Positions 1 through 5,796 of a DNA stretch of 8,121 bases are shown here, one piece after another (position 1 is the stretch's first letter; the number at the start of each line of letters is the position of its first letter). Source of the stretch: Xanthobacteraceae bacterium. Lineage in GTDB: Bacteria > Pseudomonadota > Alphaproteobacteria > Rhizobiales > Xanthobacteraceae. The notes under the pieces were generated by a model, which saw only the letters and a list, made by a program, of their open reading frames with translations, was not told the origin of the DNA and ran no database searches. The stretch lies in NCBI GenBank assembly GCA_030043285.1, contig JASHXZ010000353.1, forward strand, positions 1 through 8,121. Reading direction: 5' to 3'. Both the position numbers and the translations under genes were made by a program.

Positions 1-18
1 TGACGCGGCGGATTGCGC

Positions 19-24
19 TATTAT
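19..24 (+). promoter_or_regulatory. possible -10 element upstream of the dehydratase gene
   Basis: TATTAT in a locally AT-rich patch, 34 bases before the ATG at 59. It would give a leader of roughly 28 bases. The matching -35 position would fall at or before the left edge of the window, so it cannot be checked. The first three bases of the window (TGA) may be the end of an upstream gene. This is a weak call based on one hexamer. Confidence 0.22.
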
Positions 25-58
25 TCTGCAGCGCAGCCGTCATGCGAGCATCCAAGAC

Positions 59-1000
59 ATGTCCGAAATGATCGGACCGGAAGCCATTGCCGCCTGTGAA
101 ACGCTGATCCGGCCGCACATCCGGCGCACGCCGGTCATGGCGATCGATGCCGCCGATTTCGGGCTTGCGCCGCGGCCACTCTGGCTGAAGCTCGAACTGT
201 TTCAGCACGCCGGCTCATTCAAGGTGCGCGGCGCGTTTGCCAATCTGTTGCTGCGCAAAGTGCCGCCGGCAGGCGTGGTGGCCGCATCGGGCGGCAATCA
301 CGGCGTCGCCGTCGCCTACGCGGCGATGAAGCTCGGCCTGAAAGCGAAGATTTTCCTCCCCAGCGTGTCGTCGCCTGCCAAGATCGCGAGCATTCGCGAA
401 TGTGGCGCCGATCTCGCCATCGCTGGCGACCGCTACGCCGATGCATTGGCGGCGAGCGAGACGTGGCTGGCGCAAAGCGGCGCCATGCCGGTGCACGCCT
501 TCGATCAGGACGAGACGATGCTCGGCCAAGGCACGCTCGCGATGGAGCTCGAGCAGCAGGCGCCGTCGATCGATACGCTGCTCGTCGCGGTCGGTGGCGG
601 CGGGCTGATCGCCGGCATCGCCGCCTGGTATCACGGACGCATCAAGGTGGTTGGCGTCGAGCCGGGCGCGGCACCGACGCTGACCAAGGCGCTTGCCGCC
701 AACCGTCCGGTCGATGCCGAAGCCGGTGGCGTGGCGGCGGATTCACTGGCGCCACGCCGCGTCGGCGAGCGTGGATTTCCGATCATCAAAGCGTATGTTG
801 CGGCCGTCGTGCTCGTCACCGATGACGCCATCGTGCAGGCGCAAAAAGCGTTGTGGCGGTCGGCGCGCATCGTGGCGGAGCCGGGCGGCGCCGCGGCCTT
901 GGCGGCGCTACTCTGCGGAGCGTACCAGCCGCAGCCTGACGAACGTGTCGGCATCGTCATCTGCGGCGGCAATTCGGCGGCAGTTGACTTCGGACGGTAA
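59..1000 (+). CDS. PLP-dependent serine/threonine dehydratase-like protein
   Basis: A 313-residue fold-type II PLP enzyme of the threonine/serine dehydratase family. Family members deaminate L-threonine or L-serine to the 2-oxo acid plus ammonia, and some racemise serine instead. Visible motifs are the Schiff-base lysine in GSFKVRGA (K55), the substrate-carboxylate loop SGGNHG (about 77-82), the glycine-rich phosphate loop VGGGGL (178-183), AEPGGAA (273-279), and a C-terminal ICGGN (301-305) where Ser or Cys contacts the pyridine nitrogen. There is no ACT regulatory domain, so it is the short, catabolic-type form and is not expected to show isoleucine feedback like biosynthetic IlvA. Start: the ATG at 59 has no strong Shine-Dalgarno, and a second ATG lies three codons on. 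It is followed after 47 bases by the glutathione S-transferase gene on the same strand. The family is clear; the exact substrate (Thr, Ser, hydroxyaspartate or racemisation) is not. Confidence 0.9.
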   Translation: MSEMIGPEAIAACETLIRPHIRRTPVMAIDAADFGLAPRPLWLKLELFQHAGSFKVRGAFANLLLRKVPPAGVVAASGGNHGVAVAYAAMKLGLKAKIFLPSVSSPAKIASIRECGADLAIAGDRYADALAASETWLAQSGAMPVHAFDQDETMLGQGTLAMELEQQAPSIDTLLVAVGGGGLIAGIAAWYHGRIKVVGVEPGAAPTLTKALAANRPVDAEAGGVAADSLAPRRVGERGFPIIKAYVAAVVLVTDDAIVQAQKALWRSARIVAEPGGAAALAALLCGAYQPQPDERVGIVICGGNSAAVDFGR

Positions 1001-1036
1001 GATCGGCGTCATCAAACCGCGGTAGTTGGCGGGTGT

Positions 1037-1042
1037 GAGGGA
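1037..1042 (+). promoter_or_regulatory. Shine-Dalgarno for the glutathione S-transferase gene
   Basis: GAGGGA ends 5 bases before the ATG at 1048. This is a strong and well-placed ribosome binding site and fixes the start of the GST gene. Confidence 0.75.
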
Positions 1043-1047
1043 AGCCC

Positions 1048-1674
1048 ATGAAACTTTATGAGTTTGGTCCGTCGCGCGCGATCCGCGTGCGCTGGACGCT
1101 TCAGGAGCTTGGCGTCGATTTTGACGCGATTACCGTCAACATGATGGCCGGCGAGCACAGCGGTCCGGAATTCCTCAAGATCAATCCCGCCGGCAAGCTG
1201 CCGGCGCTGGTCGATGGCGACCTGGTGCTCACTGAATCCGTTGCGATCGTGCTTTATCTCGCGGAAAAATATTCCGAACGGGGCTTGATCCCAGAGGATA
1301 TCGGCCAGCGCGCGGCGTTCTTCCGCTGGCTCCTGTTCACCACGACCGAACTCGAGCAGCCGCTCTGGCGCATCACCCGCCACACGTCGATCTATCCCGC
1401 GGACAAGCGCCTGCCCGCCGACATCGCGCTGGCGCGCGGCGATTTTGCCGCCATGGGGCGCGTGCTGGAAGAGCACATGAACGGGCGCCAGTTTTTGGTG
1501 GGCGATAGCGCGACCGTGGCTGACTTTGTGCTCGCGTATACGCTCGATTGGGCCAAGATGCTCAAGCTGCTCGACGGCTTGCCGCACCTCGATCAGTATG
1601 TGGAGCAGATGTACGCCCGTCCAAAGGCGCCGCCGCGCATCAAGCACATTATCGCCAAGATGAGGGGCGGCTAG
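1048..1674 (+). CDS. glutathione S-transferase family protein
   Basis: A 208-residue cytosolic GST, normal length for the bacterial family. The N-terminal thioredoxin-like domain (about 1-77) starts MKLYEFGPSRAIRVRW, where S9 is in the position of the catalytic Ser of theta/beta-like classes. It contains the cis-proline loop GKLPAL (P52) and the glutathione gamma-glutamyl-binding pair E63-S64 in LTESVAIVLYL. The C-terminal helical domain carries the conserved N-capping segment GDSATVADF (152-160). GSTs conjugate glutathione to electrophiles or act as thiol-dependent isomerases or dehalogenases. The gene sits between a PLP dehydratase and a MetE-core protein. The 11-base gap to the latter suggests co-transcription and hints at a shared thiol/sulfur or detoxification role, which is inference. 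The class-level substrate cannot be read from sequence. Confidence 0.93.
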   Translation: MKLYEFGPSRAIRVRWTLQELGVDFDAITVNMMAGEHSGPEFLKINPAGKLPALVDGDLVLTESVAIVLYLAEKYSERGLIPEDIGQRAAFFRWLLFTTTELEQPLWRITRHTSIYPADKRLPADIALARGDFAAMGRVLEEHMNGRQFLVGDSATVADFVLAYTLDWAKMLKLLDGLPHLDQYVEQMYARPKAPPRIKHIIAKMRGG

Positions 1675-1685
1675 AGCCGTCGAGG
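1662..1685 (+). promoter_or_regulatory. Shine-Dalgarno plus small hairpin before the MetE-like start
   Basis: GAGGGG (1662-1667) lies 18 bases before the ATG at 1686, normally too far. Between them CGGC-TAGA-GCCG (1668-1679) can form a 4-bp stem with a tetraloop, leaving six bases before the ATG. The TAG in the loop is the stop codon of the GST gene (1672-1674). A second GAGG (1682-1685) directly abuts the ATG and is too close to work as a normal site. Either the hairpin shortens the spacing or translation is coupled to the upstream gene. The bases are certain; the function is inference. Confidence 0.4.
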
Positions 1686-2876
1686 ATGCAGCGCAGCGTC
1701 TCGCGCATCTTGACGACGCATACCGGCAGCCTGCCGCGGCCGGCCGAGTTGACGCGGCTTTACGCGTTGCGGGCGCGTGGCGAGGCCGTCGATACCGCCG
1801 CGATCGAACGGCTCGGGCGCGAAGCGGTCCGCACTGCCGTATGCAAGCAGCGCGAGGCCGGCATCGACGTCGGCAACAACGGCGAGCAACAGCGGGATTC
1901 GTTCTTTCTCTATCTCAAGAGCAGGCTATCCGGCCTCGGCGGCAGCTGGGAACGGCCGTCGCGCGCCGATGTCGACCGCTACCCCGCGTTCAAGCGGATG
2001 TGGACCGAGCAACATGCGAGCAAGACCCAGGTCTCGGCGCTCGGCGGATTACCGAAGGCGATCGGCCCCGTGCGCTATCTCGACGCCGGCGCGATCGAGA
2101 GCGAGTGCCGCGCCTTCAAAGCCGCCCTGGAGGAAACGCCGGGCGTCTTCGTCGAGGCCTTCATGACGGCGCCATCGCCCGGAATTTTCGCGACCGCCGT
2201 GCGCAACGAATATTACGACACGCTTGCCGGCTATCTCGCCGCGCTCGGCGCGGCACTGCAGGTCGAATACGAGGCGATCGTGAACAACGGCTTCCTGCTG
2301 CAGATCGATGCACCCGATCTCGCGCTCGAACGCCACATGACCTACAAGGATCGGCCGCTCGCCGCTTTCATCGCATTCGTCGAGCTGGTCGTGGCGACGA
2401 TCAATCACGCGTTGCGCAATGTGGCGCGCGATCGCGTGCGTCTGCACGTGTGCTGGGGAAATTCCGAATCGCCGCACGATTGCGATGTGCCGCTCGCCGA
2501 GATTCTTCCGGCGCTGCTTGCGGCCAATGTGGGCGGGCTGGTTCTGCCCTTTGCCAATCCGCGGCACGCCCACGAATTCCGCTGCTTCGCAAAGCATCGG
2601 CTGGCGGACGATCAGGTCCTGGTCGCCGGCGTCATCGACAGCCTGACCAACTTCGTCGAGCACCCGGAAGTGGTGGCGGACCGGATCGAGCGCGTGGCCG
2701 CCGTGGTCGGCGAGCCGTCGCGCGTGCTGGCCGGGACCGATTGCGGTTTCGACACTTCGGCCGGCTGGGGCCGGGTCGCCGAAGACGTGGTCTGGGCCAA
2801 GCTCGCAAGCTTGCGCGACGGAACGCGGCTCGCGTCGCGGCGTTTGTTCGCGCCGGGCGGCGCTGAAACGAACTGA
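1686..2876 (+). CDS. MetE-core protein (cobalamin-independent methionine synthase C-terminal domain family)
   Basis: A 396-residue protein made only of the catalytic barrel of cobalamin-independent methionine synthase; full MetE is about 750 residues and has an extra N-terminal domain. Family features are the start ILTTHTGSLPRP (8-19), NNGEQQRDSFF (64-74), LLQIDAPDLAL (204-214, substrate-site Asp208), and a likely zinc site: H254 and C256 in LHVCWGN, E297 in HAHEF, and C353 in GTDCGF. In this family zinc activates a thiol for alkylation, such as homocysteine methylation or, in epoxyalkane:coenzyme M transferase, epoxide opening. Absence of the N-terminal domain argues against the ordinary methyl-tetrahydrofolate reaction. 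The reading frame stays open upstream inside the GST gene, but family alignment favours the ATG at 1686. Neighbours are GST (11 bases upstream) and cupins downstream. The family call is strong; the reaction is unknown. Confidence 0.88.
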   Translation: MQRSVSRILTTHTGSLPRPAELTRLYALRARGEAVDTAAIERLGREAVRTAVCKQREAGIDVGNNGEQQRDSFFLYLKSRLSGLGGSWERPSRADVDRYPAFKRMWTEQHASKTQVSALGGLPKAIGPVRYLDAGAIESECRAFKAALEETPGVFVEAFMTAPSPGIFATAVRNEYYDTLAGYLAALGAALQVEYEAIVNNGFLLQIDAPDLALERHMTYKDRPLAAFIAFVELVVATINHALRNVARDRVRLHVCWGNSESPHDCDVPLAEILPALLAANVGGLVLPFANPRHAHEFRCFAKHRLADDQVLVAGVIDSLTNFVEHPEVVADRIERVAAVVGEPSRVLAGTDCGFDTSAGWGRVAEDVVWAKLASLRDGTRLASRRLFAPGGAETN

Positions 2877-3024
2877 ACGAAACCGCGCTGCTGCCGCGGC
2901 GTTGCGCCTATGGCGGAAATCCCGTAAGGGTCCGCACCAAGCGAACACGCAAGGGGTTTTTCAAGGGCGCCATACGGGGCGCGCGATGCGGCGCCGGCCG
3001 CGATCGCAAGCAAGGAGCATTTGC
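2877..3024 (+). other. 148-base leader between the MetE-like gene and the cupin pair, with a stem-loop
   Basis: This is a non-coding gap long enough to hold a separate promoter for the cupins. It contains a bulged hairpin at 2913-2935: GCGGA pairs with TCCGC, then an AAT bulge, then CCC pairs with GGG closed by a GTAA loop. A T5 run follows about 22 bases later (2957-2961), so this is not a classical intrinsic terminator. No convincing -35/-10 pair was found, and no known riboswitch class was recognised. It may be a leader structure, a weak terminator or chance pairing in GC-rich DNA. Confidence 0.35.
3013..3017 (+). promoter_or_regulatory. Shine-Dalgarno for the first cupin gene
   Basis: AGGAG, 7 bases before the ATG at 3025. 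It is a textbook site and decides the start: the same frame is open from 2902, but that region has no ribosome binding site and no family similarity. Confidence 0.8.
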
Positions 3025-3627
3025 ATGACCGGAATGTTGGAACAGGAACTGCCCGGGCTCGGCCACAACAAGCCGTCGGCCGAGGACGCCGACGAGATCA
3101 AGCACGGCCGCTGGGAGCGCTGGGCCAAGAAGCGCACCTTCGTGCGCGCACTGGAAGGTACCTACAGCCATCTCTACAAGAAGTTGCTCGAGGAGCCGCG
3201 GGTGTACTCGTCCAAGGATCATCCCTGGAAGGGCGGCCCGGCGATGTACGGCAAGCACATCATCTCGCCGCAAGCGGTGAACATCGTGCAGTCGATCGAA
3301 TCGCACATCGAGGTCTACGCGCCGCTCAATGCCGGACAGAAGCACGGCCATCTCAACAGCGCGGTGTTCTACGTGCTCAAGGGCCACGGCCACGACATTC
3401 ACGACGGCCGCTACATCAAATGGAAAGCCGGCGACGTGATGCTGGTCGAGAACGCCAGCGTGCATCAGCATTTCAACGATGACGACAAGGAATCGGCGAT
3501 CCTTCTGGTGTTCAAGGCCAAGCCGCTGTTCCTGTTCATGCACCTCCTGTTCCAGAAGATGGTCGAGTGGCCGACCGACAAGCTGCCGCCCGGAGTGACG
3601 GAATTCCATCCGCCAACTGAAATTTGA
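3025..3627 (+). CDS. cupin-domain protein, first of a pair (incomplete metal-site motif)
   Basis: A 200-residue single-domain cupin preceded by a charged N-terminal segment (HGRWERWAKKRTFVRAL). Cupin motif 1 is GQKHGHLNSAVFYVLKG, with H107 and H109. The glutamate expected at the third ligand position is replaced by alanine (A113, next to S112). Motif 2 is WKAGDVMLVENASVHQHF, giving H147 and H149. The family includes metal-dependent dioxygenases, isomerases and non-enzymatic binding proteins. Loss of the Glu still allows a three-His site, or may mean a structural or regulatory subunit. A hydrophobic stretch LFLFMHLLF (about 174-182) near the C-terminus could be an interface; it is too short for a confident membrane span. 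The gene is followed after 16 bases by a second, different cupin with a complete motif, so the two probably work together (inference). No named function is recognised. Confidence 0.87.
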   Translation: MTGMLEQELPGLGHNKPSAEDADEIKHGRWERWAKKRTFVRALEGTYSHLYKKLLEEPRVYSSKDHPWKGGPAMYGKHIISPQAVNIVQSIESHIEVYAPLNAGQKHGHLNSAVFYVLKGHGHDIHDGRYIKWKAGDVMLVENASVHQHFNDDDKESAILLVFKAKPLFLFMHLLFQKMVEWPTDKLPPGVTEFHPPTEI

Positions 3628-3643
3628 ATTGAGAGAGCAAACA

Positions 3644-4189
3644 ATGTCGCTGTTCGAAGACAAGGCGCCGTCGCTGTCCGGCACCGCTCAGGCCGATTTC
3701 CTCTCCACCGCCATCGCCGAGTCGGAGGCGTTCCGCGAGGATTACGCCACGCTGCCGAACGTCATCAAGGCCGAGGACATGCCGTGGGAGCGCTCGCCCG
3801 ACGGCCTGATCAAGCATCTGGTCAACAAGAAGATGCACACCCGCGAGTGCTGCATGGAAGCCTACATGCAGTTCCTCAAGGACGGCGAGCACTCCGGCAA
3901 GCACCGCCACATGTGGGAGGAGCTGTTTTTCGTGGTCGAAGGCTCCGGCTACGACCTGCACTGGGATCTGAAATGGGACTGCCTTGACGCCTTCCAGTGG
4001 GAATGGGCCGGCGAGCCGAAAAAATTCGAATGGACCGTCGGCGATTACGTCTACATCCCGCCGTTCACCATGCACCAGCACTTCGCCAAGCCGGGCGAGG
4101 AATGCCGCATCATCGTCATGTCGAACCGCATCGTCAAAGACATGGGCTTCGACTGGTACGACCAGGTCGAACGCGCGCCGGGGTTTTAG
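3644..4189 (+). CDS. cupin-domain protein, second of a pair (complete metal-site motif)
   Basis: A 181-residue cupin. Motif 1 is GKHRHMWEELFFVVEGSG, with H87, H89 and E93 as classical metal ligands. Motif 2 is VGDYVYIPPFTMHQHF, with H144 (and H146). All four ligand positions are therefore present, unlike the neighbour at 3025-3627. Both proteins share the unusual H-Q-H-F ending of motif 2, suggesting an old duplication followed by divergence. A tryptophan-rich insert (about 105-130, with DLKWDCLDAFQWEWAG) lies between the motifs and could shape an aromatic pocket. Start: the ATG at 3644 follows GAGAGAG by 6 bases, whereas a TTG at 3629 is possible but less likely. The pair may form a hetero-oligomeric dioxygenase or isomerase. 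The substrate is unknown. The region downstream holds hairpins and then a tRNA pointing the other way, so this gene ends the block. Confidence 0.88.
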   Translation: MSLFEDKAPSLSGTAQADFLSTAIAESEAFREDYATLPNVIKAEDMPWERSPDGLIKHLVNKKMHTRECCMEAYMQFLKDGEHSGKHRHMWEELFFVVEGSGYDLHWDLKWDCLDAFQWEWAGEPKKFEWTVGDYVYIPPFTMHQHFAKPGEECRIIVMSNRIVKDMGFDWYDQVERAPGF

Positions 4190-4217
4190 GCAGGCCGTCT
4201 CTTCATAAAGTCGATGT

Positions 4218-4257
4218 GCGCCTGGCAGGCGCCGAGGATATTTGCGGCGTGAACGCC
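4218..4257. terminator. two small hairpins between the convergent cupin gene and tRNA
   Basis: GCGCCT-GGC-AGGCGC (4218-4232; 6-bp stem, 3-base loop) and GGCG-TGAA-CGCC (4246-4257; 4-bp stem). They lie between the end of the second cupin (4189) and the 3' end of the minus-strand tRNA (4279), where both transcription units must end. Neither has a good T-run on either strand, so intrinsic termination is only a positional inference. Confidence 0.3.
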
Positions 4258-4278
4258 TCGTGCGGCTATGCCAGTTGA

Positions 4279-4353
4279 TGGAGCAGCGGGCGGGAATCGA
4301 ACCCGCTCGTCTCGGCTATGCACACCGTTGCGTTCCCAATTCGCCACCGCTGC
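4279..4353 (-). tRNA. tRNA-Cys(GCA)-like gene with atypical positions
   Basis: The minus strand folds into a full cloverleaf of 75 bases including encoded CCA (complement of 4279-4281). The acceptor stem GCAGCGG/CCGCTGC is 7 of 7 paired, followed by discriminator T73. T8, A14, G18-G19 and A21 are present. The D stem is GCG/CGC. The T arm is GCGGG-TTCGATT-CCCGC, perfectly paired. The anticodon loop GTGCATA has T33 and anticodon GCA (complement of 4319-4321), which with U73 matches cysteine identity. Odd points are U at 37 where Cys tRNAs normally have A, U15 opposite A48 instead of the usual purine-pyrimidine (or Cys-type G:G) pair, A-A mismatches at 13-22 and 27-43, and a U-G pair closing the anticodon loop. 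Perfect acceptor and T stems and the CCA argue for a maintained gene. It could also be a decaying tRNA or one with a non-translational role. Confidence 0.85.
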
Positions 4354-4536
4354 GGCGCTAAAGGACACCAACATCGGCTCAATTGCAATCGCAACTGTAT
4401 CATCAACGAATATTTAAGATTAATTCGACTGTTTTTCGAAGCATGAGCGCAAATCTGGTATTTGCTTGCCATGCCGCATTTCGCCTCGCTATCCGCGCGT
4501 CAACCAACGCAGAGGGGCCGATCGAACGATCGCAGC
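4354..4536. other. AT-rich divergent intergenic region between tRNA and flavoprotein gene
   Basis: About 180 bases, with a strikingly AT-rich core (about 4380-4470) in otherwise GC-rich DNA. It must contain the promoter of the minus-strand tRNA and probably that of the flavoprotein gene. Two inverted repeats are visible: TTGC-AATC-GCAA (4383-4394) and TTCGA-N7-TCGAA (4424-4440). The second has the size of a regulator binding site. No convincing paired -35/-10 boxes were found in either direction; TAAGAT (4415-4420) is a poor -10 without partner. Confidence 0.4.
4511..4536 (+). promoter_or_regulatory. Shine-Dalgarno plus hairpin before the flavoprotein start
   Basis: AGAGGGG (4511-4517) is 19 bases from the ATG at 4537. 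Most of that gap is CGATC-GAAC-GATCG (4519-4532), a perfect 5-bp stem with a tetraloop. If it folds, the effective spacing is 5 bases, which is ideal. There is no other ribosome binding site near this ATG. The alternative is an upstream start (TTG at 4462 or ATG at 4471), which would add an N-terminal tail absent from typical family members. Confidence 0.4.
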
Positions 4537-5796
4537 ATGCCGTCGGTACAAGCCAGAAACTGTGAGGTTGCCGTCATCGGCGCCGGCCCGTACGGGCTTT
4601 CGGTCGCCGCGCATTTGAGGCGCGCCGGCGTTGCGACGCATGTGTTCGGCGAGCCGATGGGGTTCTGGCGGCATAACATGCCTAACGGCATGCTCATCCG
4701 TTCGCCGTGGCGCGCGACGCACCTTTCCGATCCGGGCAGCGCGTTCTCGCTTGACGCTTATGTGGCGTCCGGCGGCGTCGATAGCGGCAAGCACTTAACG
4801 CTCGCAAACCTCGTCGCTTATGGCGAGTGGTTTCAACGCCACGCCGTGCCCGACGTCGACACTAGAGCGGTTCGGCTGATCGACACCGCGAGTAACGGCT
4901 TTCGATTGGAGCTCGCCGACGGCGACTCTGTGAGCGCAGAGCGTGTCGTCGTCGCGACCGGGCTTCTTAACCAGGAATACCGGCCGGCGGTGTTTCAAGA
5001 TCTGCCGCGCGCGCTTGTCAGCCACACCAGCGCGCACGCCGATCTGTCGGCATTTCGGGGCAAGCAGGTCGCAGTGATCGGACGCGGGCAGAGCGCCTGC
5101 GAGTCGGCGGCGCTGCTGGCCGAGGCCGGCGCGACGGTTGAGATCATCAGCCATGGGCCCATTCATTGGCTCGGCATTTCGAACGCCGCGACGGCAACGC
5201 TGCAGCGGCGACTGCGCAAACTGCTGACGGCGCCGTCCGAAGTCGGACCATTTCCGCTGAGCTGGCTGGTCGAGGTACCGGGACTGGTTCGGCTGTTGCC
5301 GCCTGACATTCGCGGCGAGTTCGCGCGACGGTGCCTCAAAGCCGGCGCCACCGGATGGTTGAGGCCGCGCTTCGCCAACGTTGCCTGCAATCCCGGGCGC
5401 GCAATAATGGGAGCGCGCGTGCTGGGCGAGCGCATCGCGCTCGATCTCGACAACGGTGCCAGGACGTTCGATCACGTTCTGCTCGGCACCGGCTATCGGA
5501 TCGACATAGCGCGTCTGGGCATCTTGGCGCCGCAACTGCTCGAGGCCATCGCGCGTGCTGAAGGCTCGCCATTGCTCGGTCCGGGACTTGAGTCGAGCGT
5601 GCCGAAGCTGCATTTCGTCGGCTGCTATGCGGTCAAGAGCTTTGGGCCGTTGCTGCGGTTCATTGCCGGCGCTCCCTATGCGGCGCGCGCTGTCACCGGC
5701 GCCGCGCGCCGGCGCCTCACGTCGAAATCCAATCTTGTGCAGGCCGAAAGGCTGTTTGGTGCCATCGCACCCGTTCAGCCGGCGGAACCACAGTGA
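4537..5796 (+). CDS. FAD/NADPH-dependent monooxygenase-like flavoprotein (CzcO / N-hydroxylase type)
   Basis: A 419-residue two-dinucleotide-domain flavoprotein. The FAD fingerprint is VAVIGAGPYGLS (11-22, GxGxxG at 15-20), followed by GEPMGFWRHNMPNGMLIRSP, typical of flavin-containing and Baeyer-Villiger/N-hydroxylating monooxygenases. VVVATG lies at 137-142. The NADPH fingerprint is VAVIGRGQSACESA (178-191, GxGxSA at 182-187), and the late LLGTGY motif is at 315-320. Related enzymes use NADPH and O2 to oxygenate amines, sulfides or ketones. The GPYGLS form also resembles lysine/ornithine N-hydroxylases. The ATG at 4537 places the FAD motif close to the N-terminus as expected; the frame is open upstream (to 4462). 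The stop overlaps the GTG of the ATP-grasp gene by 4 bases, so the two are co-translated. The substrate is unknown, but coupling to a ligase suggests oxidation of an amine or amide intermediate (inference). Confidence 0.9.
   Translation: MPSVQARNCEVAVIGAGPYGLSVAAHLRRAGVATHVFGEPMGFWRHNMPNGMLIRSPWRATHLSDPGSAFSLDAYVASGGVDSGKHLTLANLVAYGEWFQRHAVPDVDTRAVRLIDTASNGFRLELADGDSVSAERVVVATGLLNQEYRPAVFQDLPRALVSHTSAHADLSAFRGKQVAVIGRGQSACESAALLAEAGATVEIISHGPIHWLGISNAATATLQRRLRKLLTAPSEVGPFPLSWLVEVPGLVRLLPPDIRGEFARRCLKAGATGWLRPRFANVACNPGRAIMGARVLGERIALDLDNGARTFDHVLLGTGYRIDIARLGILAPQLLEAIARAEGSPLLGPGLESSVPKLHFVGCYAVKSFGPLLRFIAGAPYAARAVTGAARRRLTSKSNLVQAERLFGAIAPVQPAEPQ

Noticed and set aside
1841..2866. Plus-strand open frame of 341 codons in another frame of the MetE-like gene
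   Set aside because: The product is dominated by Arg and Ala and resembles no protein family. It is an out-of-frame reading of the MetE-like gene.
2049..2948. Minus-strand open frame of 299 codons opposite the MetE-like gene
   Set aside because: Low-complexity, Arg/His-rich translation; the plus strand carries the zinc-site motifs of the real gene.
2940..2965. Intrinsic terminator around the T5 run in the cupin leader
   Set aside because: The run is preceded by AAGGGG and only a 3-bp GCG/CGC hairpin, which is too weak for a terminator.
4190..4353. tRNA as attachment site of a genomic island
   Set aside because: No integrase gene and no repeated copy of the tRNA 3' end was seen in the window, and the cupin genes next to its 3' end have ordinary composition.
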